Positions 1-10,719 of a DNA stretch of 64,000 nt are shown piece after piece. Position numbers and translations under genes: made by a program. Numbering within the stretch: the first letter of the stretch is position 1; each line of letters opens with the position of its first letter. The notes beneath the pieces are model-generated. The model was not told the DNA's origin, did no database searches, and was given only the letters and a program-made list of their open reading frames with translations. The DNA is from Echiichthys vipera (lineage: Eukaryota; Chordata; Actinopteri; Perciformes; Trachinidae), in NCBI GenBank assembly GCA_963691815.1, contig OY829662.1:2080676-2144675 (forward strand), written 5' to 3'.

Positions 1-49
1 GTCAAAGAGTTTCCTTTATTGTCACGACTATGAAAATTTCCCAATATTT

Positions 50-344
50 CGGAGGAACTCGGAGTAGAGCCGCTGCTCCTTTGCGTTGAAAGGAGCCAGT
101 TGAGGTGGTTCAGGATCATCTGGTAAGGATGAACCCTGGGCGCCTCCCTAGGGAGGTGTTCCAGGCACGTCCAGCTGGGAGGAGGCCTCGGGGAAGACCC
201 AGGACCAGGTGGAGAGATTAGATCTCCACACTGGCCTGGGAACGCCTCAGGATCCCCCAGTTAGAGCTGGTTAATGTGGCCCGGGAAAGGGAAGTTTGGG
301 GTCCCCTGCTAAAGCTGATGCCACTGCGACCCGACCCCGGATAA
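50..344 (+). pseudogene. Non-LTR retrotransposon RT C-terminal relic
   Basis: Translation of the plus strand reads LVRMNPGRLPREVF, then RRPRGRPRTRW, then an in-frame TAG at 219-221, then LAWERLRIPQ and RPDPG before a TAA at 342-344. This arrangement resembles the C-terminal tail of reverse transcriptases of LINE elements that are abundant in teleosts. The upstream part (SQLRWF, about 88-110) is in another frame, so there is a frameshift near 110. The relic runs into a GATGAGATGAGATGA tail, as expected for a 3' end with a short tandem tail. It is non-functional. The family name was not assigned. Confidence 0.7.
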
Positions 345-614
345 GAGGCTGAAGATGAGATGAGATGAACTAATGACGGCCGCTCGTTTTTCTTTACTTA
401 GCTGCTTTTTTTCTGCCATAACACGAATTCTAACAGTCTGTTCAGTGGGACCATCAGCTGTGTGTCCACCTGACTTCTGATGGTCCCAACCCCATTTACA
501 AGGCAGGAAATCCCACTTATTGAACCTGACGGGGCACACGTGTGAAGGGGAAACCATTTCAGGTGACCACCTCCTGAAGCTCATCGAGAGAACGCAGAGT
601 GTGTGCGAAGGACT

Positions 615-932
615 GAACTAACTGATGTGAAGATCCAGGTATTTCACCTCTCACAAGGCCGATGATGTCACTGGGACCCTTTGTGCCCCAACGACGGTCA
701 TTAAGACTCAATAGAGCACTAACGAAGTCGAAACCTACTTCCACTAACGACTGGACCGGGACCAGGACCAGGACCAGGCTAGGACTGGACCAGCACGAAC
801 GTAGTCCAGACCTACTTCCACCAACGACTGTCACTCTAACGACAGTTGTTGGCACTTGGAGCACAAAGGGTTCCAGTGACATCATCGGCCTTGTGAGAGG
901 TTAAATACCTGGATCTCCACACCAGTTAGTTG
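615..932. repeat. Foldback (inverted-repeat) element
   Basis: Positions 615-686 are nearly the reverse complement of 861-932 (about 72 bp, roughly 90% by eye), with a spacer of about 174 bp. The spacer holds a smaller hairpin (about 821-852) and a direct repeat ACCTACTTCCAC at about 733 and 809. It could be a MITE or a local inverted duplication. No clear target-site duplication was found, so the class is open. It is followed at 935-990 by a short GGTCCTGG-type tandem repeat. Confidence 0.7.
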
Positions 933-1517
933 GACCAGTCCCAGCCTGGTCCTGGTCCTGGGCCTGGTCCTGGTCCTGGGCCAGTCCCAGCCTGGTTGTT
1001 ATTTTGCGCACGCGTTATCATATTGCTCAATTTAAAGTGCTTCTTTTTTAACGTCAAGCGTGAGTTATCAAAGTTAAAAGGATTTTTTCTTAATTCTCAT
1101 TGCGTTGAGCTCTCGGTTGCCATAGCAACAGTACTTATTTAAGCGTCTTCATGGCCAGACATCACCAGGGCTACGTGAACGTCAACAGTCATGAAAAGAA
1201 AGGAAACTCTTTGACTGAGAAGGTGCATCCAAACTTTTGCTCAGAGCTGTTTATCTTCTGTTAACGTCTCCGTTTACGTCGGCGTGAGGAAGCAGAATAA
1301 AACTAATATAATATAATAATAATATAAATGATAGATAAAGAGTATTTTTGTACGCAGGGGCATTTCCAGGTCACTTGGAGATGATTTCTGATTTAAAAAC
1401 AAACTATTTTGATGCTTTTTACTTTAAATTTCAGTTTTGTCTCCCAATGAAAAGAAGATAATCAAGATAATATAGACAATAAAGCTCTCGTTTGTCTCGT
1501 GATATGAATATTAAGTG

Positions 1518-2190
1518 TCCTGAGATAACTTAAGATATGATCTGACACTGTTAACTAAACTGAACTGAACACACCTGACACACCTGTATTACACCTGTAA
1601 TATGGTGGATACAGTTTTCAGCAGGTTGCGGAAGTGCTCTGATCTGATTTAACTACGTTTGTTATGGATTTAAATGCATATATTTATATATACTTTATAA
1701 TAATCTTAGTCAAAACTGAATTGAACACACCTGACTGTAATATTACAGTGGATACAGTTTACAGCAGGTTGTGGAAGTTCATTTACGTAACAACATTATG
1801 TATTTTGATCTGATTTAACTACGTTTATTATGGATTTATATGCATATATTTATATATACTATATAATAATCTCAGTCAAAACTGAATTGAATGCACCTGG
1901 TGGAAGTGCGTTTCCGTAACAACATGATTGAGTCTGTGTAAATAAGTCATATTAATCATTAAATATGTCATTTAAATCATAAATAAGTCACAGAGTGTGG
2001 TCTTTACCTACTCTGTAAAGTGTCCTGACATCACTTTTGTTATGATTTGACACTATAAATAAAATTAAATTGATTAATTTACTGAAAATTGATCTTATTT
2101 ATCTTGATCTGATTTAACTACGTTTATTATTATTGATTTAAATGCATATATTCATATCTATTATATAATAATCTCAGTCAATAGCACAAG
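1518..2190. repeat. AT-rich duplicated blocks
   Basis: A block of about 85 bp starting GATCTGATTTAACTACGTTT occurs at 1641, 1807 and 2106, each time followed by a TATATTTATAT-like stretch and AATCTCAGTCA. A second motif, GTGGATACAGTTT, occurs near 1604 and 1749. TGTCCTGAGATAAC at 1518 is echoed at about 2031. This is an imperfect local tandem duplication with no coding signal. Confidence 0.6.
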
Positions 2191-2552
2191 TATTTGAGTG
2201 CTGTGATGTTAATATTGACCAAAATAATCACAATTAAAATAAATTAAGCCATAATCGAGCAGCACAATGTGAATCCATTAGTTTTTAGGGTTTTGGTAAA
2301 GTGAAGTGTGCGTGACTTAATTAACACTGTGCTTCACGTTCTCCCACCGCGGCTGAGATTACAGCTGCTATAGGTGTTGTTCTCCTCCTCACACCGTTCA
2401 CATGGCCGTCTTTTACGTCTCCGTGACAACCTGGGTTCATTTAAAGTGAATAACCGTGCCACTGGAATAATTGAGGTTAGAGTTACTGTGATGTTGTTAC
2501 AGGGACCGAGAGTGGAGTCATGTCAAACTGGACTTATCGTGCGTACAGCATG

Positions 2553-3245
2553 TCTGCAACTGCGTTTACCTCCTCTTTCTCTCTATTTTACCCCACACGC
2601 ACGCGCACTCACACACACGCACGCGCACTCACACACATGCACGCACGCACGCACGCACGCACGCATACACACACACAGCGCACGCACACACACACACGCA
2701 TGCACACACTCGCACGCAAACACACACAGACGCACGCAGGCATGCACACACACACACGCACGCACGCAAACACACACAGACGCACGCACGCAAACACAAA
2801 CACACACACACAGACACACACATGCACGCACGCACACACACGCACGCACACACACGCAAACACACCGAACGCACACAAACACGCACGCATGCACACACAT
2901 ACATGCACGTACACACACGCAAACACACTGAAAGCACACACACACGCACACACATTCTTATACTTATTTTTATATAGATATACATATATATGTTTATATA
3001 TATATATACTGCATTCACTTCCTCTTTCTCTCTATTTTACCCAACACACGCACGCACATGCATGCACAAATACACACGCACACACACCCATGCGCGCGCA
3101 CGCACACACACACCCACAAACAAACGTATGCACACACACACACACCCACAAACACAGGTACGCACACACGCGCACACACACGCACCCACACACACACACA
3201 CTTATACTTATTGATATACATAATATATATGTTTATATATATAAA
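2553..3245. repeat. Tandemly duplicated CA/CACG satellite unit
   Basis: Two units each begin with a CCTCTTTCTCTCTATTTTAC leader, continue as CA/CACG-rich simple repeat (2592-2954 and 3043-3201), and end in CTTATACTTATT plus an ATATAT stretch. The leader and trailer are shared, so the whole unit was duplicated. The long His/Thr-rich or Cys/Val-rich open frames here are artefacts of the simple repeat. Confidence 0.75.
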
Positions 3246-4267
3246 TGAAACTCACACGTTCACATCAGAAAATAAAAACCTTTCATTCTAGTCTCGCCGT
3301 TTTCTAACCGTGGTCACTAACTGCACTCCCACACGTGTCCTCCGCTGCAGAGTTCACACGAGAAACTCCCACAAACGCACGAAACACGCCTGCTGTTTGA
3401 AAATGATAATAACTAATAATAATAATAACATCCAAAGTTCCTTTCCACTCGTATAAAAACTCCGTATGGTGCGGACGTACCAGCATAGAAAAGGAAGAAC
3501 GTTTGTTTAACCACATAAAGGTTTATTTTGACTCGTGAGATTATGGGTTAATATTATTTTTTAATATATATACACATAACTTTATATCATCTTAACATCT
3601 GGACTAAACATAACTAGCTGTGTGTGATGCGTATAAATACGTTACATCTCGTAAAGTTTTGAGAAAACAAATAAAGTGCAACCAACTGTTTTTATTCTCT
3701 TCTGAGCGCACAAACACTTTTGTGAGCACAGATAAATGAGATGCTATCGCTAACATCTCTGTGTTTCCATAGCTGCACTGAAACTTGGACCGCTAACGGC
3801 TACGCGGAGATTTTCTTTGCACCTCACGTAGCACAACGTTGTAATCGAGGCCAATGCAACCGCTGCTGGACTCTACGCGTCTACGTTACGTCTCCTACTG
3901 TAACTCCTGGGTGCTGACTGTACGTGTGTATGCAGTGTAAATGACTTATACAGTATATGTCTACATATATATAATACAGTAGCTTTAATACAGAACAGTA
4001 CAGTTTTGTGTTATAATCCTCTCTCGGGGTCTCTGCTTGAACGTGTCCTGTACAAAGCCGTGTTGCAAAGAGGAAGAAGCTGCTGGTTGTGTTAGAAATG
4101 AACGATCCTGCGTGCTGAGAAGTGAACAGCGCTGTTTCCTAGTGTGTGAGTTTCCGTTTGCGTATCCTGAGGTTAAACATTTTGTGCAATGTGTGAAAAA
4201 GAGACCGGTGACTCGTAGCAGAACAGTCCCTCTGTGAGGTTCAACCCACCTTGGTGCTGTGTCATGA

Positions 4268-4292
4268 CTGTGTGCGTGTGTGTGTGTGTATG

Positions 4293-4338
<46 letters not shown>
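4268..4338. repeat. (GT)n microsatellite
   Basis: Nearly pure GT dinucleotide tract with a few interruptions, just beyond the probable 3' end of rbfox3. Confidence 0.9.
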
Positions 4339-4340
<2 letters not shown>

Positions 4341-4725
4341 ATAGGCAGCCGTGTCTTCTGCAAATTAAGTTCATATGCAACTATTTACCTTCTGCGTTAC
4401 AGTTTTGGGGAAACAACCAGTGCAGACGCATCAGGAGGTGACGTCTTTAAAAACGCTCGTCTGGTTCGACCAACAATCCAAAACCAAAGACGTTTAATGA
4501 AAAACATCAAAAGGAGAAAAGCTGGAACTTCAGTGATTAGCCGATTATCAAAACTGTCAACTTTCTGACAATCGACTCGTTAGTTAACTGATTGATTGCA
4601 TGAATCTGGTTCAGTCCTGTAATGAATCATATTTGAAGTGAAACTCATCCCAGGGTCTTTTTGCAGAACCCTCACGGCCCAAAAACATCTGTCAGGGGAC
4701 GCCCTTTATATTTTTATGTTATTTT

Positions 4726-4731
4726 TTTATT
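4726..4731 (-). terminator. Candidate poly(A) signal of rbfox3
   Basis: TTTATT on the plus strand reads AATAAA on the transcript, about 1.3 kb after the stop codon. Transcript sequence just beyond it includes a G/U-rich GATGTTTTTGGG. Other AATAAA or ATTAAA hexamers occur further down (near 3693 and 3522, for example), so this is only one option. Confidence 0.25.
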
Positions 4732-6028
4732 CCTTTACATCCAACTGAAGTGCAACTCTCTGTTTAACCAGTCTGTATATTTGTCTCCCTCTACGCACAG
4801 CGATGCAGCCTTCCAAAAGGTAAAACGACACGAAACTGTGTAAGAAACGAGTGAAATCTGTTTAAAAATGATCAAGATCAACACGTCATCGTACCAGAGG
4901 ATGATGTGACGCAGAACAGCTCCTGAACCTGCAGAACCAACTGCACTAAAACTCAACGGAGCACAGCACAGTCCGTAAAAACCCTTCTTTACCTCGCCTA
5001 CGCACACCGCGTGTCCGCTCCCCGTGTGTATGTAAAGTCATTGCAGGCAGCTAGGAGCATGTGGTTCATTTGGTCTGTGTTCACTTGCAGATGGTCGGGA
5101 GAAGAAGTGACGTAAATCCCGGCTGCTGGTGGGAAAGACAAACGCCCGCCCCCCTTTATATACCTTGAGTTGTACTTCTTTAAAACGCCGTGAGACTTTG
5201 TCCCTAAAAGTGACCCAGCCAGCGTCACATCTCCCCATAAAACATAACTGCAGCTGCAGAATAGTTGCATATAAACAGTAATGTTCAGAAGACCTGGAGT
5301 GTGAGAATTGTGAGTCCAAGACAGAAATCTGACCTTCGTGACCCTTAACTCTGCATGCTGTCATACCACATAGTACAGCTCGTAAGGCTCCACTGCAAGT
5401 GCACAACAGTAGGACACTCCAACGTCAAAGGAAAACAAAAGCAATCAGAGCAGAGCCGTCTGTGACCTAAGAATTACCAAGGCATGTTGGTCAGCGCGAG
5501 GACTGAGCGCCTCCGCTTCTGCGAGTTAACAGAAGGTTAGAGAGCTAATTGGAACGGATCGATGAGGACCCGATCAGACCCGCTTGTGTTTCCTGTTTTG
5601 TCGTGTCTATCATCAAAATGCCCCGGTACATTCTTAGTCAGAAGACGGCGGCTGCGTACACACACCTCTGAGCATGCATCATGCGTGCTGCAGTAGGCTC
5701 ACATTGGTTATGGTGACACAGCACCCATATACAGCAGTCAGGATAATGCACATGTGCATAAAAAACTTTCCAAAAGAAAACCAAAAGCACAAAATGAATA
5801 CAAAACAAGAGCAGACCGATGATGACATCAAATAGGTTGTTGTAGAGTTATCGGCTTGAGAGGGTGTCGGGGGGGGGGGAGGGGCTCAGCGTGGGGACCA
5901 GGAAGCGTTTAGTTTGATTTAGCTCTCCACCCGGTCGGGCGCTTGCGTGTTTTTTTTTTGTTAAAGATAGGTTTTTTGTTTGTTTGTCGGGGTAATGTCT
6001 CTGTCTTTTGTCGCTTTTTCTCTTTCTT
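4726..6028 (-). other. rbfox3: Probable rbfox3 3' UTR
   Basis: Sequence following the TAA stop on the minus strand, drawn to the first good AATAAA. It contains a C-rich run (G-run at about 5872 on the plus strand) and TGCATG/GCATG motifs near 5672-5690. Fox proteins bind such motifs in intronic RNA; a role in the UTR is unproven. The distal end is inferred. Confidence 0.4.
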
Positions 6029-6073
6029 TTAGTAGGGAGTGAAGCGACTGTACCCTCCTCTGTAAAGGCTAGC
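6029..6073 (-). CDS. rbfox3: rbfox3 last coding exon: ASLYRGGYSRFTPY-stop
   Basis: 45 coding bases after acceptor TTGATGTTGCAG. Translation is ASLYRGGYSRFTPY then TAA (6031-6029). The final PY motif with upstream basic residues matches the nuclear C-terminus of Fox proteins. The exon corresponding to NAFAPLTDAKTRSHADD of RBFOX1 was not found between this and the previous exon. Confidence 0.93.
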   Translation of the reverse strand, partial: ASLYRGGYSRFTPY

Positions 6074-6996
6074 CTGCAACATCAAAGATGAAAAGGTACC
6101 AATCAGTATTCAGGTGACAGCTTTAGTCCGTTTCTCCTTCTCCACAAATGTCCTTCCATTTCCCATGCAAGTTCTTTATAAAGGTTTTCACATCGAGTTA
6201 ATTCTTTCCGTACGGGAGCCACGATCGCGGAGGGCGGGGTGATAGTTTCATATACTTGAGCCAATAATCGGTGTGTGTGTCAGGAGCAGGGTCACCGGGA
6301 GATAAGATTGATCAGGGGGGGGGGGGGGGGGGGGGGGTGTTAGCAGAAAAAAAGGGCTTATGTATTTTCATTTCAATACGTTTAAAATAAAATAATATGA
6401 GTTTTTTCTGTTCCTTTTCAGGCCTCGACAATACGAGAGATCCAACCAGAGCAGAATGAGTTCACGGAGGTTTAATCACAGCTCCTTTTCAAGTCTCGCA
6501 GAGGTGTCCGCACCTCTCCGAGGGGGCCAACCATCACAGGATATTAGCCCTTAGACTTAGCGCCATGCTCCGGATATCTAGGGCAGACACACACATAAAG
6601 CATACAAGGGGGCCTAAGCATGCACACCTGCACACACACACACACACACTCCCTCCTCTCATCTTCCAGTGGCTCCACTGCAATTAAGAATTCAGACAAA
6701 CTCCAAAGGCGAGTGAATGTCTTCAAAGGCTAATTTTGCCTAATTTTGGGGAGCCCTCTCGCTCGTATGAAACTTTCATCCGTGCGAGACGCGTCTGTAC
6801 GCTGCGAAACCAGCGAGGAGAATCTCCAACCTCAACCTCAGAGGAACTAATTATTGTAAAGCTTTAAAATGCACAAAAAAAATGGCTCCTCTCTACTGGA
6901 GAAGCGTTAATCAGATATGATTAAAAGAATTAAGGAGCAAACTGGTGTTTTCTCTTTAGCTCATGCGTTTATTCGACGCTGACGTTTGTTCAATAC

Positions 6997-7027
<31 letters not shown>

Positions 7028-8060
7028 ACACACACACGCACCCTCTGGAGTCTGTGTTAGCTCCCTGAGCTCCCGACACACACAACGTAAGCCCTGGTAT
7101 TTTTAGGGGCCAGATCGGGTCTTTGACTTTGGATCAAAGTGTCAGAGAAGTGGAAGGAAATTTGGAGGAAAAAGAAGAAAGAATAAAAAACATTCAAGCA
7201 CATTTTTTAATTAAGTAAATGAAGAGAAAAAAAGAAATGTCTTAATTAATGAAAGCTTTTAGCTAGCAGCTGCACCGGGGAACTGTATTCTGCTTCTTTT
7301 TCCACGTCGTTGAAAAATCGCATGCATGCCGAAATGCTAAATTTGAGTCATTTCTCAGCTGAGAGCACGCCTCGGATCAAGCTTGTGGGCAGGAGGAGGA
7401 GGGCGAGACAACTCCCTCCCTCCGTCTCGCTCTCTCTTTTGTGTCCCACGGCACACTGCTGCATGCGTTTGATGGTCCTTAATCCGTGCGAGCCCCGTCC
7501 CGTCCCCTCATCATCATAAAACAAAACCAAAGAGAAAGTCTCTCTCTGTGTTTCCATAAAAAAAAGAGGCTCTTTTATTTATCATCACTTTTCATCTTTG
7601 ATGTTACAGTAGCTGCAAAAGCTAGCTAAAAACAGACATTAACAATTCAACGTCATCCCTTCAAAGTTTCGGTTCGGCTGGATGGATGGAAATCAAAGGT
7701 GATTCAGCTCCGGGGTGAGCTGAGTGATGTGGAATGAACAGAAAAGCTTTGGGAATGTAGTCGTCACGTTACGATGCAGAGTTTGCGTCGAGGACAACAC
7801 ACCACGGTAATCACTCATTCCCCTTTCAGGAGGAACTCGTGTCGCATTAATACGGCACGAGGTGGCAGAACAGAGGTTTGTTGCACTAAACGTCTGAGCC
7901 AATTTTCAACATGCCGGAGTTTAACACTTCTGCTCAGCTCCACTAGGGGGTGCCGGAGAGCATGACACAAAAAAACAAAACAACAAATCCAATGATGAAT
8001 AAAAACAGAAATAAAGACCAGAGGCCGCTGCGGTCTCTGGTCTTTATTTTGGAGCGTGAG

Positions 8061-8093
<33 letters not shown>

Positions 8094-10649
8094 CGTGTCA
8101 GACGGGGTGCACACAGTAACAGACGGCGGTGCTCAAAGACTTACCATAGTCCCCACACTGTATGTGGCGGCAGGGCCAATCGTGTGGTGGTAGGGGTCTG
8201 CTGTTGCATAGACTCTGCCATAGCTGCACAACAGGAGGCACAGAGAACGCGGTCATTGATCTATCATTGACGAGGCGAGCAGAACATTTATGCATGCTTG
8301 TTTAATGCTCAACCCCTCAAGTCAACTCTTTCAAGTCTCTAACACAATCAATTATTTCCCTCCCCGGCCTCCTGGGCTTCCTGCATTATACAAGGTGGTT
8401 CAAAAAGGGGGGTTCAAAGGTTGGTGAATTATACTCGTCTTTTCATTGTCATCTTGATTAGGTGGAGGGAATAGGTAATGAGCAGAGAGGGAGAGAGAGA
8501 GGGAGGGAGAGGGAGGGAGCGGTGCAGAGAAGGAGACACAGTTGGGGCTGGAGGGCTTGGTCCTCTCACCCTGTTCTTGTTTACCCAGGCTGCACACTGG
8601 GCTCACGCCCCTGTCTTTTCATTGTTGCTGGTTTGGAACTAATCCTTCCAATTTCCTTCTGAGACAGGACAAGATGTGTCTGCCTCATTTATTTATTTAT
8701 TCGACTTCACATATTCCTCTATTTACTTTTGCTTTTTTTTTTCTTCTTCTTCTTCTTCTTCTTCTTCTTCTTCAATGCTCGCTTGCAAATGAGGGTCTGC
8801 ACGGAGCAGATAAGGCACACCCAGCCAAGGACTGAGGGCACCAAATCAACCAGGAATAAAATTTAAAAAAAAAAGTGGAGAGAGAGAGAGAGAGAGAGAG
8901 AGGGGAGAGAGAGAGAGAGGGAGAGAGAGCAAGAGCAAGAGATTCTCCTGAAGGAGACAACAATACATACGGCGTTCACGCCTTTCGTATGAGCTACGCT
9001 GAGTTATATAAGATCTAAATGTGGCTCGGTCCGTTTAAGTCCGGCAGCACCCAAGGTCAGCGAGCAGGGGGGGGCGTGAAATCAGAAAGGCTGCCTCGGC
9101 TCCTTGGGGAGGAGGCCGGCGCCGTGAGATGGTCATGGGAAGTCTCCGTGGTCCTCTTATCTTTAGCGAGCACCGAACCCCACAGGCCCTCTAAGGCTAA
9201 TATATCTACCAAATGACTCTCACCAGAGTGGCGCCGCTGACGACCGGCAGGTCAAACCACCTTGCGCAATGTCACACAGCCTCAACAGAGCTGATTGGAC
9301 GCCGGCAGCGTCTCTTCAATGTGACTGGCTCCTCACAAGGCCTCTCGGACGCATCAGCCTCACGGGTATGAACTCTGTTTGGTTACTTAAAGCTCTTTGG
9401 TAACGCAGCCTGTGAGCACTGTCGGCTTTGCAGATAATACATGTTTGATATTTTGCAGGGTTTCGCACGCCTTCCACAATCCCAGTGACCTCTTTTCATG
9501 ATTGGCCGACTGCGCGGCGCTTAATTCTGATAAGGTATTGCTGAAACAATACCAACGAGCCTCTATTGATCCAGTGGGCATGACCGCTTATTCAAAAGGA
9601 AACAAACAGACAAAGCAAAACAAACAACTTGGGGGCGAATTACATTAAAGTACGAGCAAGAGGAACGGGAATTAAATCACTCCGAGGGAGAGAAAGAAAA
9701 AAAAATCCTCTGTCCAATTTCTGCTCTTGCCGAGCACGGCTGCTCATAATTCGAGCCGCGGCGAGGCCTGATAAATCTTACATTATCGATATGATCTTCA
9801 GGCTCTCAGGCAGGGTGTACGTTATCACAAGTGACACGCTCAATCCTTCCCAGATTAGATTCCCAAACCAGCCCACATCCCCGGCTGACAACGGCTTTCA
9901 GGGGCCGAAATGAATCAGCGACGCCTCCTCAAACGGAGCGCACCTGAACCGGAGTGACATCGCTCAGAAGTGATAGAGCTCCCGCCGGTCCATCTCTCCC
10001 TCTCTCCGTCTCTCTCCACGCCTCCCCCTCCGCAGACCTGAGGCCATTCATAAATACCGCAGTGATATACCCACTCTCCCATCACGAGCAGAGAGTCACG
10101 ACATATATCACTGCTTTTCTCATCCAGTCCAACAAGGTTAGTCTTTGCCGTGTGTTCTTTAGCTCCGAGCTAAGAAGGGAGACGACGCTTTGCCTAATAG
10201 ATAAGATAACTGCGGAGGGAAAGGGAGAAGAAGCTAAACTCAGAATATTGTAAAAAGGCCGGGGAAGCAGCTCCCTCATCCCTCAGACGTCCCCCACCTC
10301 TCTGATTGGCCCGCAGACGTGCTGCTGCTTATTGTGAAGGAAAAGTCGTAATTGCTTAAAACAATAATCCGCCCGCTGCCGCGTCTACGTTGTTCGATAT
10401 CACCGTGTGATGTTTCCTGCATCCCAGCACTTATTCTGTGATGAAGTGTTGCTGTTGCAGCGGACTCTCTTTCCTTCAGTCCTCCTCATCTGTTTCTACT
10501 TCACTCACTAATTTGCTCCATTCGACGGCCCGCAGGATCAACTTGTTGCTTTCAATCGAAGTCAACAAAGATAGATCTTGGAACGCGGCGCAGACATGTC
10601 TATCATTTTACTCTCGGCTGCGTTTTAGTCATTTTAGCGTTACATTACA

Positions 10650-10719
<70 letters not shown>

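Larger units (their letters stand above)
345..4725. other. Downstream flank of rbfox3, no gene recognised
   Basis: No conserved coding exon is visible on either strand. Long open frames at 2374-3291 are read-through of CA/CACG repeats. The stretch holds a foldback element, AT-rich duplicated blocks, two CA-rich blocks and a GT tract, each listed separately. Sequence at about 4530-4600 (GCCGATTATCAAAA and similar) resembles internal parts of fish hAT relics, but no ends could be found. Confidence 0.5.
6074..8144 (-). other. rbfox3 last intron
   Basis: No further exon recognised. It holds (G)23 at 6315-6337, a C18-(AC)n compound tract at 6996-7037, a GT tract at 8063-8091 (CA on the transcript) and a hairpin at 8011-8047. 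Confidence 0.8.

Noticed and set aside
2374..3291. Several long His/Thr-rich and Cys/Val-rich open frames
   Set aside because: They are translations of CA/CACG simple repeats on both strands and carry no other signal.
4726..5406. Minus-strand open frames of 90-122 codons downstream of the stop
   Set aside because: They lie in the probable 3' UTR and show no domain.
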